Part shown: positions 1 through 5,619 of the stretch, one piece after another
Numbering within the stretch: the first letter of the stretch is position 1
Layout of the letters: the number at the start of each line of letters is the position of its first letter
Origin: Oxalobacteraceae bacterium
Lineage (GTDB): Bacteria; Pseudomonadota; Gammaproteobacteria; Burkholderiales; Burkholderiaceae_D
Reading direction: 5' to 3'
DNA length: 5,784 bases
NCBI GenBank assembly: GCA_947487325.1
Contig: CANKWG010000145.1
Coordinates: 1-5,784, forward strand
Position numbers and translations under genes: made by a program
The notes under the pieces: generated by a model
Told to the model about the DNA's origin: nothing
Database searches by the model: none
The model's input: only the letters and a program-made list of their open reading frames with translations

Positions 1-613
1 AGCACTGGGCGCGAATGCGAAAGCCGTTGCTTGCGATGTGGCGAACGCTGACTCGGTGAATGCGATGGTCAAAGCATGCGTGGATACGTTTGGTGTGCCG
101 GATATCGTCATTAACAACGCCGGTACCACGCACAAGAACCAGCCGATGCTGAATGTGGACGAAAAAACCTTTGACCGTGTTTTTAATGTCAACGTTAAAT
201 CGATTTACTTCATGACGCACGCGGTGCTGCCGCTGATGCGCGAGCGAGGCAAGGGCGGTGTGATTCTCAACGTGGGCTCGACCGCAGGCATTCGTCCTCG
301 TCCAGGTCTCTCTTGGTACAACGCGTCCAAGGGCGCGGTCAATTTGCTGTCGAAGTCCATGGCGGTCGAACTTGCGCCGGATCGGATACGTGTCAATGCG
401 CTGTGCCCGGTGATGGGCGCGACCGGTTTGCTGGGTGATTTCATGGGTGTGCCTGATACCCCAGAGAACCGCGCGAAGTTTGTCTCCACGATTCCACTCG
501 GACGCTTCTGCGATCCGAAAGACATGGCCGCGGCGGCGGTGTTTCTTGGTACTGATGCTGCCGAGTTTCTGACTGGCCTTGAAATGCCGGTTGATGGTGG
601 ACGCACAATTTAA
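1..613 (+). CDS. SDR family NAD(P)-dependent oxidoreductase, 5'-truncated
   Basis: This is the C-terminal ~203 residues of a classical short-chain dehydrogenase/reductase, a soluble enzyme that interconverts alcohols and carbonyls using NAD(P)H. The reading frame is open from base 2, so the start and the N-terminal TGxxxGIG nucleotide-binding loop (roughly 50 residues) lie outside the window; the GTG at 38 is an internal valine. Visible family marks are NNAG (113-124), the NVNVKS segment with the active-site Asn, the catalytic Ser in LNVGSTAG (Ser at 278-280), and YNASK with Tyr at 317-319 and Lys at 329-331. The C-terminus is the usual VDGG plus RTI. After the catalytic helix, the common PG turn is replaced by CPVMGATGL. 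From memory, a PVxGxTGL version marks one SDR subfamily often annotated as FabG-like or glucose 1-dehydrogenase-like. The substrate cannot be read from the sequence. It lies 26 bp ahead of the alcohol dehydrogenase gene on the same strand, so the two are probably cotranscribed. Confidence 0.93.
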   Translation, partial: ALGANAKAVACDVANADSVNAMVKACVDTFGVPDIVINNAGTTHKNQPMLNVDEKTFDRVFNVNVKSIYFMTHAVLPLMRERGKGGVILNVGSTAGIRPRPGLSWYNASKGAVNLLSKSMAVELAPDRIRVNALCPVMGATGLLGDFMGVPDTPENRAKFVSTIPLGRFCDPKDMAAAAVFLGTDAAEFLTGLEMPVDGGRTI

Positions 614-629
614 CCATTTAGGCTTTCAC

Positions 630-634
630 GGAGA
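630..634 (+). promoter_or_regulatory. Ribosome binding site of the alcohol dehydrogenase gene
   Basis: GGAGA lies five bases before the ATG at 640, within the 26-bp gap after the SDR stop codon. It fixes the start of the downstream gene and supports translation from a shared transcript. Confidence 0.7.
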
Positions 635-639
635 CGCAC

Positions 640-1764
640 ATGAAAACCCGCGCAGCTGTTTTGCATTCGATGGAAAATCCTGCGCCCTTTGCTCAGAGCA
701 AACCGCTGAAGATCGAAGAAATCGATCTCGATGCGCCGGGGCCGGGTGAGGTTCTGGTAAAGATGATCGCAGCGGGTCTTTGTCACTCGGACCTCTCGGT
801 GATCAGTGGCGTACGCCCACGACCAGTACCGATGGCGCTCGGTCACGAGGCTTCCGCGCAAGTGGTGCAGGTGGGTGAGGGTGTGAGCGATCTGAAAGCC
901 GGCGACAGGGTGGTGCTGGTTTTTGTGCCGAGTTGTGGGCATTGCATGCCCTGCATGGAAGGACGTCCTGCCTTGTGCGAACCCGGTGCTGAATCCAATG
1001 GCAAGGGTACTTTGCTTTCGGGCGAGCGTCGTCTGCATCTGGGCTCGCAGGCGGTGAATCATCATGTGGGTGTGTCGGCGTTTGCTGAGCATGCCGTTGT
1101 CTCGCGTCGCTCATGCGTGAAACTGGAACAGGATATCGATCCGGTTGAAGCCGCCCTGTTTGGTTGCGCGGTACTGACGGGTGTTGGCGCCGTAGTGAAT
1201 ACTGCCAAAGTGCAACCTGGCCAAACAGCAGCGGTGATAGGACTGGGCGGCGTAGGGCTCTGCGCGTTGCTGGGTGCGGTAGTGTCAGGTGCGCGCGACA
1301 TTGTGGCGGTGGATCTGCATGACAGTAAACTCGCGATCGCTCGTTCACTGGGTGCAACCATCACCGTTAATGCGCGCGATCCGGACGCTGTTGCCAAAGT
1401 CAAAGAAGCCACTCAAGGTGGAGTGGACTTTGCGTTTGAAATGGCCGGTGTGATTCAAGCGATGGAAATGTCGTATCGCATGACACGCCGCGGCGGCACG
1501 ACCGTCACCGCCAGTTTGCCGCATCCGCAGCACAACTGGCCGCTGCAGCAGGTGAGCCTGGTGGCAGAAGAGCGCACGGTCAAGGGAAGTTACATCGGCT
1601 CCTGCGTACCGGCACGCGATGTGCCGCGCTACATTGGCCTGTATATGGCGGGCAAATTGCCAGTCGATAAGCTGATGGGCGAGCGTATGAAGCTCGATGA
1701 CATCAATGCAGCGTTTGACCGACTGGATGCGGGCGAGAGCATGCGCGATCTGGTGGTGTTCTGA
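640..1764 (+). CDS. Zinc-dependent medium-chain alcohol dehydrogenase (374 aa)
   Basis: This is a complete cytoplasmic zinc alcohol dehydrogenase of the MDR superfamily, which oxidises an alcohol to an aldehyde or ketone (or the reverse) with NAD(H). The catalytic zinc ligands are visible as C48 (GLCHSD), H69 with E70 (GHE) and C176 (FGC). The four structural-zinc cysteines are C99, C102, C105 and C113 in the usual CX2CX2CX7C spacing. The Rossmann fold starts at GLGGVG (201-206), and D225 at the end of the second strand (VAVD) is the acidic residue typical of NAD rather than NADP preference. The stretch between C113 and about residue 150 is long, as in class III-like (glutathione-dependent formaldehyde dehydrogenase type) enzymes, and the length of 374 fits that group. 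The exact substrate is unknown. ATG at 640 is preceded by GGAGA. The gene follows the SDR gene by 26 bp, suggesting an operon for consecutive or related dehydrogenations. It ends 37 bp from the convergent HTH gene. Confidence 0.95.
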   Translation: MKTRAAVLHSMENPAPFAQSKPLKIEEIDLDAPGPGEVLVKMIAAGLCHSDLSVISGVRPRPVPMALGHEASAQVVQVGEGVSDLKAGDRVVLVFVPSCGHCMPCMEGRPALCEPGAESNGKGTLLSGERRLHLGSQAVNHHVGVSAFAEHAVVSRRSCVKLEQDIDPVEAALFGCAVLTGVGAVVNTAKVQPGQTAAVIGLGGVGLCALLGAVVSGARDIVAVDLHDSKLAIARSLGATITVNARDPDAVAKVKEATQGGVDFAFEMAGVIQAMEMSYRMTRRGGTTVTASLPHPQHNWPLQQVSLVAEERTVKGSYIGSCVPARDVPRYIGLYMAGKLPVDKLMGERMKLDDINAAFDRLDAGESMRDLVVF

Positions 1765-1801
1765 CGACCACTGCGAACCGAACACGCTCTCAGCAAGCCG
1801 C

Positions 1802-2131
1802 TTATTTTTGTGTCGTAATCACTGGCTTCGGTTTTCCCTGAGCATCCGACAGCCGATATTTAGTACGCCGGTCACCCATCAGGTCGCGCAGGTCTCGAAT
1901 GCTCAGTTCAGTCACTTCATGCATGCGAATCAGCAGAGATGCTCCTACCGGTAGCGTGCGGTGACGTATTTTGCTGATCACCGGCGGGGCTACTTCGAGT
2001 GCGCGGGATAGTGCTGCATCGTTCTTGAGCTTCATACGCTCGCGCAAGGTATCGAGCAGATGGCTAGGGTCGTAGCTGGATTGCGAAGCTAGCGAGTGAG
2101 ATGGTGATGTTAATCGTTGCTGTTGTTCCAT
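1802..2131 (-). CDS. Small putative helix-turn-helix DNA-binding protein (109 aa)
   Basis: This short soluble protein has a Cro/XRE-like look. Residues about 24-58 read as an initial helix (LLDTLRERMKL), then NDAALSRALEV-APPVISKIRHRTLP, which matches the pattern of helix 2, turn and recognition helix (A-x-L-S-R-A-L...VISKIR). Residues 63-86 contain a further helical segment that reads MHEVTELSIRDLRDLMGDRR. The first ~20 residues are Gln/Ser-rich and probably disordered, as is the Lys/Pro-containing tail. There is no ligand domain or membrane segment. From memory, close relatives occur as conserved hypothetical proteins in Oxalobacteraceae and related Burkholderiales; the target is unknown. 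The start ATG (2129-2131) is preceded by AGGAG (2136-2140 on the complementary strand) at a rather short four-base spacing. It is convergent with the alcohol dehydrogenase gene and downstream of the permease terminator, so it is probably transcribed on its own. Its role as a regulator is inferred from the fold only. Confidence 0.8.
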   Translation of the reverse strand: MEQQQRLTSPSHSLASQSSYDPSHLLDTLRERMKLKNDAALSRALEVAPPVISKIRHRTLPVGASLLIRMHEVTELSIRDLRDLMGDRRTKYRLSDAQGKPKPVITTQK

Positions 2132-2135
2132 GATG

Positions 2136-2140
2136 CTCCT
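2136..2140 (-). promoter_or_regulatory. Ribosome binding site of the small HTH gene
   Basis: On the minus strand AGGAG precedes the ATG by four bases. The motif is strong although the spacing is tight, and it supports the chosen start over any internal methionine. Confidence 0.6.
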
Positions 2141-2190
2141 CTGTCGGTCGGGTCATATAAGCGCAATGTTTCGACTGCGTATATGAAATG

Positions 2191-2204
2191 ACCACCTTGG
2201 TGGT
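2191..2204 (-). promoter_or_regulatory. Palindrome ACCACC-TT-GGTGGT, possible operator
   Basis: Two perfect 6-bp arms separated by two bases form a compact dyad about 60 bp upstream of the HTH start codon. It lies between that gene and the permease terminator. The size and position suit a dimeric-regulator site, perhaps autoregulatory, but no protein is tied to it. I could not find a convincing -35/-10 pair for the HTH gene around it. Confidence 0.35.
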
Positions 2205-2270
2205 AGACAAGTTCCAAAAAAACATCGCTGTAATGTATTTTTCCTACATTGGCATTGATGAAAGACCTAC

Positions 2271-2311
2271 AGAAAAGAAAAAACCGTGCAGGCCAGAGGT
2301 GCTGCACGGTT
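2271..2311 (-). terminator. Rho-independent terminator of the lactate permease gene
   Basis: A perfect 10-bp stem (AACCGTGCAG at 2282-2291 against CTGCACGGTT at 2302-2311) with a 10-base loop is followed, in the direction of the permease gene, by a T-rich run (TTTTTTCTTTTCT, complement of 2271-2283). It begins 23 bases after the permease stop codon. This is a textbook intrinsic terminator and separates the permease transcript from the HTH gene. Confidence 0.9.
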
Positions 2312-2334
2312 GCGGATTTAAATGCTTGCGTGAT

Positions 2335-3984
2335 TTACTTCACAAGCAATGTGAACGGATACACATAGGCTTGCAGCGTGACGAGAATACCGACCAGCGC
2401 AGCAAGAGCGACGGAATGGAAGAACACATAACGCAGGATTTCACCTTCGTGTCCGTACCATTTGGTCGCTGTTGATGCAACCACGATGGATTGCGCGTCG
2501 ATCATCTTGCCCATCACACCACCCGAGGAGTTGGCGGCAGCCATCAGCACAGGCGACAGACCCAGTTGCTCGGCAGAGGTTTTTTGCAAACCACCGAACA
2601 AGACGTTGGACGCTGTGTCGGAACCTGTCAGCGCAACACCCAGCCAGCCGAGCATTGTGCCAAAGAAAGGATAGAACATACCTGTATTCGCGAACGCTAG
2701 GCCGAGTGTGGAATCCACACCGGAATAACGCGTTAAATAGCCCAGTGCCAGCATGGCGGCGATGGTGATGAGCGAGTACTTCAGCAGTTTCAGTGTGTCC
2801 CAGTAGACGGCCAGCATTTCACGAATCTTGTAACCCATTATGAAAGCGGACGCGATACAGGCGATGAAGATGCCGGTACCCGTCGCTGATAGCCAGTTCA
2901 GCTTGAAGATGGCTTCTTCGATTTTAGGTGTTGGGGCGACAGGCGGCATTTTCTGCACGAGCATGTGCAGATTGGTCCATTCAATCTTCACAATTGAAAT
3001 ACCGTCGAGGAGTTTCTTCCATTCCGGAATACCCCACAGCAGAACGATCACGGAAAGAATCAACCAGGGTGTCCACGCGTCAATGATTTCCTTGCGGGTG
3101 TATTCATGTCCACCAACGGTCGGCGCGGAGGGAGTGCCTTCTTCGAAGGTGCCGCTGGCTGATGTCCAGATTTCTTTGGGTTGCCATACTTTCAGGAACA
3201 ACGTCAGACAGACCATGGAAGCTACTGCGGCACCGACATCGACCAGCCATGGACCGTGAAAGTTGGAGATCAGGTATTGCGGAATTGCGAAGGCTGCGCC
3301 AGCTACCAGAACTGCGGGCCAGATGGCCAGCATGCCACGGAAGCCGCAGAAGGCCCAGATCAGCCAGAAGGGAACGATCAACGAGAACAGCGGCAGCTGA
3401 CGACCGACCATGCCGGAGAGCTCAAGCATATCCAGCCCTGTCACGCCAGCCAGCGCAATGATCGGTGTGCCGAGTGCGCCGTAAGCCACAGGGGCAGTGT
3501 TCGCAATCAGGGACAAGCCCGATGCGGCCAGTGGTGCAAAACCCAGACCGATAAGCATGGCGCCCGTCACAGCGACCGGGGTACCAAAGCCACCCGCACC
3601 TTCAAAGAAGGCACCGAATGAAAAGGCGATCAGCAACAGCTGCAACCGACGATCGCCACTGATGCCAGCAATACTTTCGCGCAGGATTTTGAACTGACCT
3701 TTTCGGTCGGTTAGCTGGTAGAGAAAAATAACGTTGAGAATGATCCAACCAATGGGAAACAGACCGTAGGCAGCCCCATAGAGCGCAGAGGCCACTGCCG
3801 TGTTGACCGGCATCGTAAAGCCCCAGATGGCGACCACGAGTGCGGCCACCAAGCCCATGACGGCAGCAATGTGTGCCTTGATATGAAAAAAGGCCAGCGC
3901 CGCCAACATGACGACCACTGGAATGGCGGCAGCGAACGTCGATAGCCACACATTGTTGAACGGGTCATAAACCTGTTGCCACAT
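2335..3984 (-). CDS. lctP: L-lactate permease, LldP/LctP family (549 aa)
   Basis: This is a complete inner-membrane proton symporter of the lactate permease family (TC 2.A.14), which imports L-lactate and often D-lactate or glycolate. The length of 549 matches the E. coli LldP size of about 551. The protein is hydrophobic throughout, with about a dozen membrane segments; the first lies near residues 14-34 and the last near 522-540. Conserved family stretches are visible: GAFFEGAGGFGTPVAVT (124-140), NTAPVAYGALGTPI (162-175), ALTGSDTASNVLFGGLQ (451-467) and AAANSSGGVMGKMIDAQSI (482-500). A hydrophilic loop with acidic and proline-rich residues spans about 266-305. There is no signal peptide beyond the first membrane helix. 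ATG at 3982-3984 is preceded by GGGGAGA six bases upstream. The gene has its own promoter and a terminator, so it appears to be monocistronic. No lldD, lutABC, dld or GntR-type lldR gene lies next to it here, unlike many lactate operons. Confidence 0.97.
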   Translation of the reverse strand: MWQQVYDPFNNVWLSTFAAAIPVVVMLAALAFFHIKAHIAAVMGLVAALVVAIWGFTMPVNTAVASALYGAAYGLFPIGWIILNVIFLYQLTDRKGQFKILRESIAGISGDRRLQLLLIAFSFGAFFEGAGGFGTPVAVTGAMLIGLGFAPLAASGLSLIANTAPVAYGALGTPIIALAGVTGLDMLELSGMVGRQLPLFSLIVPFWLIWAFCGFRGMLAIWPAVLVAGAAFAIPQYLISNFHGPWLVDVGAAVASMVCLTLFLKVWQPKEIWTSASGTFEEGTPSAPTVGGHEYTRKEIIDAWTPWLILSVIVLLWGIPEWKKLLDGISIVKIEWTNLHMLVQKMPPVAPTPKIEEAIFKLNWLSATGTGIFIACIASAFIMGYKIREMLAVYWDTLKLLKYSLITIAAMLALGYLTRYSGVDSTLGLAFANTGMFYPFFGTMLGWLGVALTGSDTASNVLFGGLQKTSAEQLGLSPVLMAAANSSGGVMGKMIDAQSIVVASTATKWYGHEGEILRYVFFHSVALAALVGILVTLQAYVYPFTLLVK

Positions 3985-3990
3985 GATGCA

Positions 3991-3997
3991 TCTCCCC
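3991..3997 (-). promoter_or_regulatory. Ribosome binding site of lctP
   Basis: GGGGAGA on the minus strand ends six bases before the permease ATG, an ideal spacing. It overlaps by two bases an 8-bp palindrome GATGCATC (3985-3992) lying directly upstream of the start codon. Confidence 0.7.
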
Positions 3998-4027
3998 GTA
4001 AGTAATTGTTATTCTGCAAAACACCAC

Positions 4028-4056
4028 ATCATATTGAACAGTGGAAACCTTGTCCA
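4028..4056 (-). promoter_or_regulatory. Sigma-70-like promoter of lctP
   Basis: On the minus strand TGGACA (4056-4051) is separated by exactly 17 bases from TATGAT (4033-4028). Each hexamer matches the consensus at five of six positions. Transcription would start near 4021, giving a 5' leader of about 36 bases before the ATG at 3984. Upstream, 4100-4135 is very AT-rich and includes the palindrome AAAATATTTT (4123-4132), which could act as an UP element or bent DNA. The prediction is by eye. Confidence 0.6.
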
Positions 4057-4077
4057 CGCGTTTGCCGTGGAGTGGAA
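4040..4077 (-). promoter_or_regulatory. Repeat cluster over the lctP promoter, candidate operator
   Basis: AGTGGAA occurs at 4040-4046 and again at 4071-4077 in the same orientation, 31 bp apart, close to three helical turns. Between them is an inverted repeat TCCACG-N7-CGTGGA (4053-4071). The left AGTGGAA also forms a smaller dyad, GTGGA-N7-TCCAC (4041-4057). The cluster covers the -35 box and spacer of the proposed promoter, where a repressor would block RNA polymerase. It does not resemble the PdhR/LldR-type TTGGTNNNACCAA box. The regulator is unknown. Confidence 0.4.
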
Positions 4078-4208
4078 GCCAGAAATGCTATGGATAGAGT
4101 GAAAAATCTTTCGATTATTTTGAAAATATTTTAAGCATGAGCTATTGGCAGCGGATTTCGATTTGAGTTGGCGCAGCAGTTCTGAGCACAGCGCTGGAGA
4201 ATTCGAGG

Positions 4209-4232
4209 TTTGACGTCAGTTTTAGCGTCAAA
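4209..4232. repeat. Inverted repeat TTTGACG-N10-CGTCAAA
   Basis: Perfect 7-bp arms at 4209-4215 and 4226-4232 are separated by ten bases. The left arm also belongs to the 8-bp palindrome TGACGTCA (4211-4218). It lies about 225 bp upstream of the permease start and about 80 bp beyond the end of the Old Yellow Enzyme gene. It may be a distal regulatory site or a transcript hairpin, but there is no T-run beside it to make it an intrinsic terminator. Confidence 0.35.
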
Positions 4233-4251
4233 TGTTCGTGATTTAGTCGAA

Positions 4252-4297
4252 TTCAGCGAGCGTTGATTGTCAAAATGATTATTTCTGGCTCGCTGAA
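4252..4297 (-). repeat. Inverted repeat downstream of the Old Yellow Enzyme gene
   Basis: TTCAGCGAGC (4252-4261) is the exact reverse complement of GCTCGCTGAA (4288-4297), a 10-bp stem with a 26-base AT-rich interior. It starts 17 bases after the Old Yellow Enzyme stop codon, so it would fold at the 3' end of that transcript. The interior holds a small TTGA-N3-TCAA dyad (4263-4273). No U-tract follows on the minus strand, so a standard Rho-independent terminator is not supported; an mRNA 3'-end stabiliser or Rho-linked end is possible. Confidence 0.4.
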
Positions 4298-4313
4298 ATC
4301 TGACCAAGTAGGA

Positions 4314-5432
4314 TCATCGCTGGTTGGTTTTTACATCACCAAATATTGCGGGAAACCCATGCGGCAAGCATCGGAAGTAGGGAGGAGAACCCGCCACCTT
4401 GCCACCGAGCGCGGCGGCTGCACGCCAGGGCCAACGCGGATCGCTGATAAATGCACGGGCCAGTGCGACCATGTCGGCCTTGCCCGCTCGAAGAATGTCT
4501 TCTGCCTGCTGTGGCTCTGTAATCAGGCCAACAGCGATCACCGGAATGCTCACTTCTTTGCGAATGGCTTCAGCAAATGACACCTGATAGCCGGGGCCCA
4601 GCGTGATTTTTTGATGCGCTGCGACGCCGCCCGAAGAGACATCAACGAAGTCTGCGCCATGCGCTTGCAGCTGGCGTGAAAACGCGATGCTCTGTTCCAG
4701 ATCCCAGCCGCCTTCGGCCCAGTCGGTCGCAGAGAGACGCACACCGACCGCAATGCCGGGACCAGCCGCTTTACGCACCGCATCGAATATCGCCAAGGGC
4801 AGACGCATGCGGTTTTCTAGTGAGCCACCAAAGTCATCGGTACGTTGATTAGACAGCGGCGAAAGGAATTCATGCAGCAGATAGCCATGCGCGCAATGAA
4901 CTTCGATCACATCAAAACCCAGTTCGCGCGCACGCAGGGTGGCGGCAGTGAAGTCCGCAGTAATGCGGGCAATGTCTTCTGTCGTCATTGCCTTGGGTGG
5001 CGTTTCGTCGGGCTTGTGAGGCAGCGCCGACGGTGCGATGGTTTGCCAGCCACCTTCTTGCGCGCTCATGAGTGCGCCGCCCTCCCAAGGGCGATGGCTG
5101 GATGCTTTACGGCCGGCATGGCCGAGCTGTATGGCGAGTTTGATCGGTGAGACTGCGCGAATGGCATCGACGACTCGCTTGAGTGATTGATGGTTGTCGT
5201 CGTTGTATAAACCGAGGCAGCCAGCCGTAATGCGGCCTTCGGGGCTGACTGAAGTCGCCTCGACAAAGAGCAGACCAGCGCCAGACAGCGCGAGCGACCC
5301 GAGGTGCGCCATGTGCCCGTCATTGGCGTTGCCATCGTTGCCCGAGTACTGGCACATCGGCGAAATCATGATGCGGTTGGGGAGCGTCTGGGGACCGACG
5401 GTAATCGGTGTGAATAGCAAAGGTGAGTTCAT
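4314..5432 (-). CDS. NADH:flavin oxidoreductase, Old Yellow Enzyme family, YqjM/XenA class (372 aa)
   Basis: This is a complete FMN-dependent ene-reductase with a TIM-barrel fold, cytoplasmic, reducing the C=C bond of alpha,beta-unsaturated carbonyls, nitro compounds or similar xenobiotics with NAD(P)H. Family residues are visible: SPMCQYS (C27 and Y29, the redox-tuning Cys and Tyr of the YqjM/thermophilic-like class), the FMN-contacting GAGLLFVEAT and IQLGHAGRK (Q102), RPWEGG, the substrate-binding pair H179/H182 in HCAHGYLLHEFLSP, the SNQRTDDFGGSLENR signature (194-208), R232, and MVALARAFISDPRWPW near the C-terminus for FMN phosphate binding and the dimer interface. The presence of C27 separates it from classical OYE/NemA enzymes. 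Position 180 is Cys where I recall Ala or Phe in relatives. About 30 residues follow the last helix, a tail seen in some homologues. There is no clear Shine-Dalgarno sequence before ATG 5430-5432, and no other start is available before an in-frame upstream stop. Confidence 0.95.
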   Translation of the reverse strand: MNSPLLFTPITVGPQTLPNRIMISPMCQYSGNDGNANDGHMAHLGSLALSGAGLLFVEATSVSPEGRITAGCLGLYNDDNHQSLKRVVDAIRAVSPIKLAIQLGHAGRKASSHRPWEGGALMSAQEGGWQTIAPSALPHKPDETPPKAMTTEDIARITADFTAATLRARELGFDVIEVHCAHGYLLHEFLSPLSNQRTDDFGGSLENRMRLPLAIFDAVRKAAGPGIAVGVRLSATDWAEGGWDLEQSIAFSRQLQAHGADFVDVSSGGVAAHQKITLGPGYQVSFAEAIRKEVSIPVIAVGLITEPQQAEDILRAGKADMVALARAFISDPRWPWRAAAALGGKVAGSPPYFRCLPHGFPAIFGDVKTNQR

Positions 5433-5436
5433 GTTG

Positions 5437-5485
5437 TACGTGCAGGCGGGTGAAAAACCGCCACTTTAAGTTGGCGCCGCACGTA
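5437..5485 (-). promoter_or_regulatory. Interrupted inverted repeat just upstream of the Old Yellow Enzyme start
   Basis: The arm TACGTGCAGGCG (5437-5448) pairs with CGCCGCACGTA (5475-5485): eleven base pairs with one bulged A at 5444. On the mRNA this would put a GC-rich stem four bases before the start codon of a gene that lacks a clear ribosome site. A competing shorter hairpin, GGCGG-N8-CCGCC (5445-5462), shares part of the left arm. If transcription starts near 5478 the far arm would not be transcribed, and the repeat would then be a DNA site overlapping the -10 region. Either reading suggests regulation, but no regulator is identified. Confidence 0.45.
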
Positions 5486-5490
5486 GTATA
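5485..5490 (-). promoter_or_regulatory. Possible -10 box of the Old Yellow Enzyme gene
   Basis: TATACT on the minus strand matches the -10 consensus at five of six positions, about 53 bp upstream of the start codon. No good -35 hexamer lies 16-18 bases further up (GACCTC at 17), so this would be a weak or activator-dependent promoter. Confidence 0.3.
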
Positions 5491-5589
5491 AGGTGCCGAG
5501 GATAAAAGAGGTCTGTTCGGCTGATTGAGGGCCTCTGCATTTTAAGAAGCGATCGGACGGATCAAGCCGGACTGAGCACGTACCTGCCG

Positions 5590-5618
5590 GCTGATCTACG
5601 TGGGCTGCTGCTGATCTA
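5590..5618. repeat. Direct repeat GCTGATCTA, 20-bp period
   Basis: GCTGATCTA occurs at 5590-5598 and 5610-5618. The second copy is also the left part of GCTGAT-CTA-ATCAGC (5610-5624), which overlaps the stop codon of the truncated gene to the right. No T-run follows on the minus strand, so a terminator is not supported. The function is unknown and chance is possible. Confidence 0.3.
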
Positions 5619-5619
5619 A

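Larger units (their letters stand above)
3985..4313. other. Intergenic region between lctP and the Old Yellow Enzyme gene
   Basis: This stretch of 329 bp has no credible gene. It is AT-rich compared with its neighbours, especially 4085-4140. Its contents are, from left to right, the permease ribosome site and leader, the TGGACA/TATGAT promoter with overlapping repeats, an AT-rich tract, the TTTGACG inverted repeat, and the 10-bp inverted repeat after the Old Yellow Enzyme stop. I see no tRNA or recognisable RNA gene. Confidence 0.7.

Noticed and set aside
803..1785. Long minus-strand open frames opposite the alcohol dehydrogenase gene (803-1357, 1062-1412, 1345-1785)
   Set aside because: They are antisense to a gene with complete family motifs. 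Their products are rich in Arg, His, Ser, Thr and Pro with no recognisable domain, and I found no ribosome sites.
1765..1810. Possible terminator between the convergent alcohol dehydrogenase and HTH genes
   Set aside because: A short T-run (1804-1809) is present, but the only nearby dyad (AAGC/GCTT) has a one-base loop and cannot form a stable hairpin.
2110..2475. Open frames across the permease terminator (2110-2307 minus, 2188-2475 plus)
   Set aside because: Both run through the intrinsic terminator or into the permease gene antisense, and their composition is not protein-like.
3162..3621. Plus-strand open frames opposite the lactate permease gene
   Set aside because: They are antisense shadows of a strongly conserved membrane protein and have low-complexity, polar composition.
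5507..5536. AGAGG/CCTCT inverted repeat as a terminator for the truncated right-edge gene
   Set aside because: There are only five paired bases with a 20-base loop and a four-base T-run, too weak to call.
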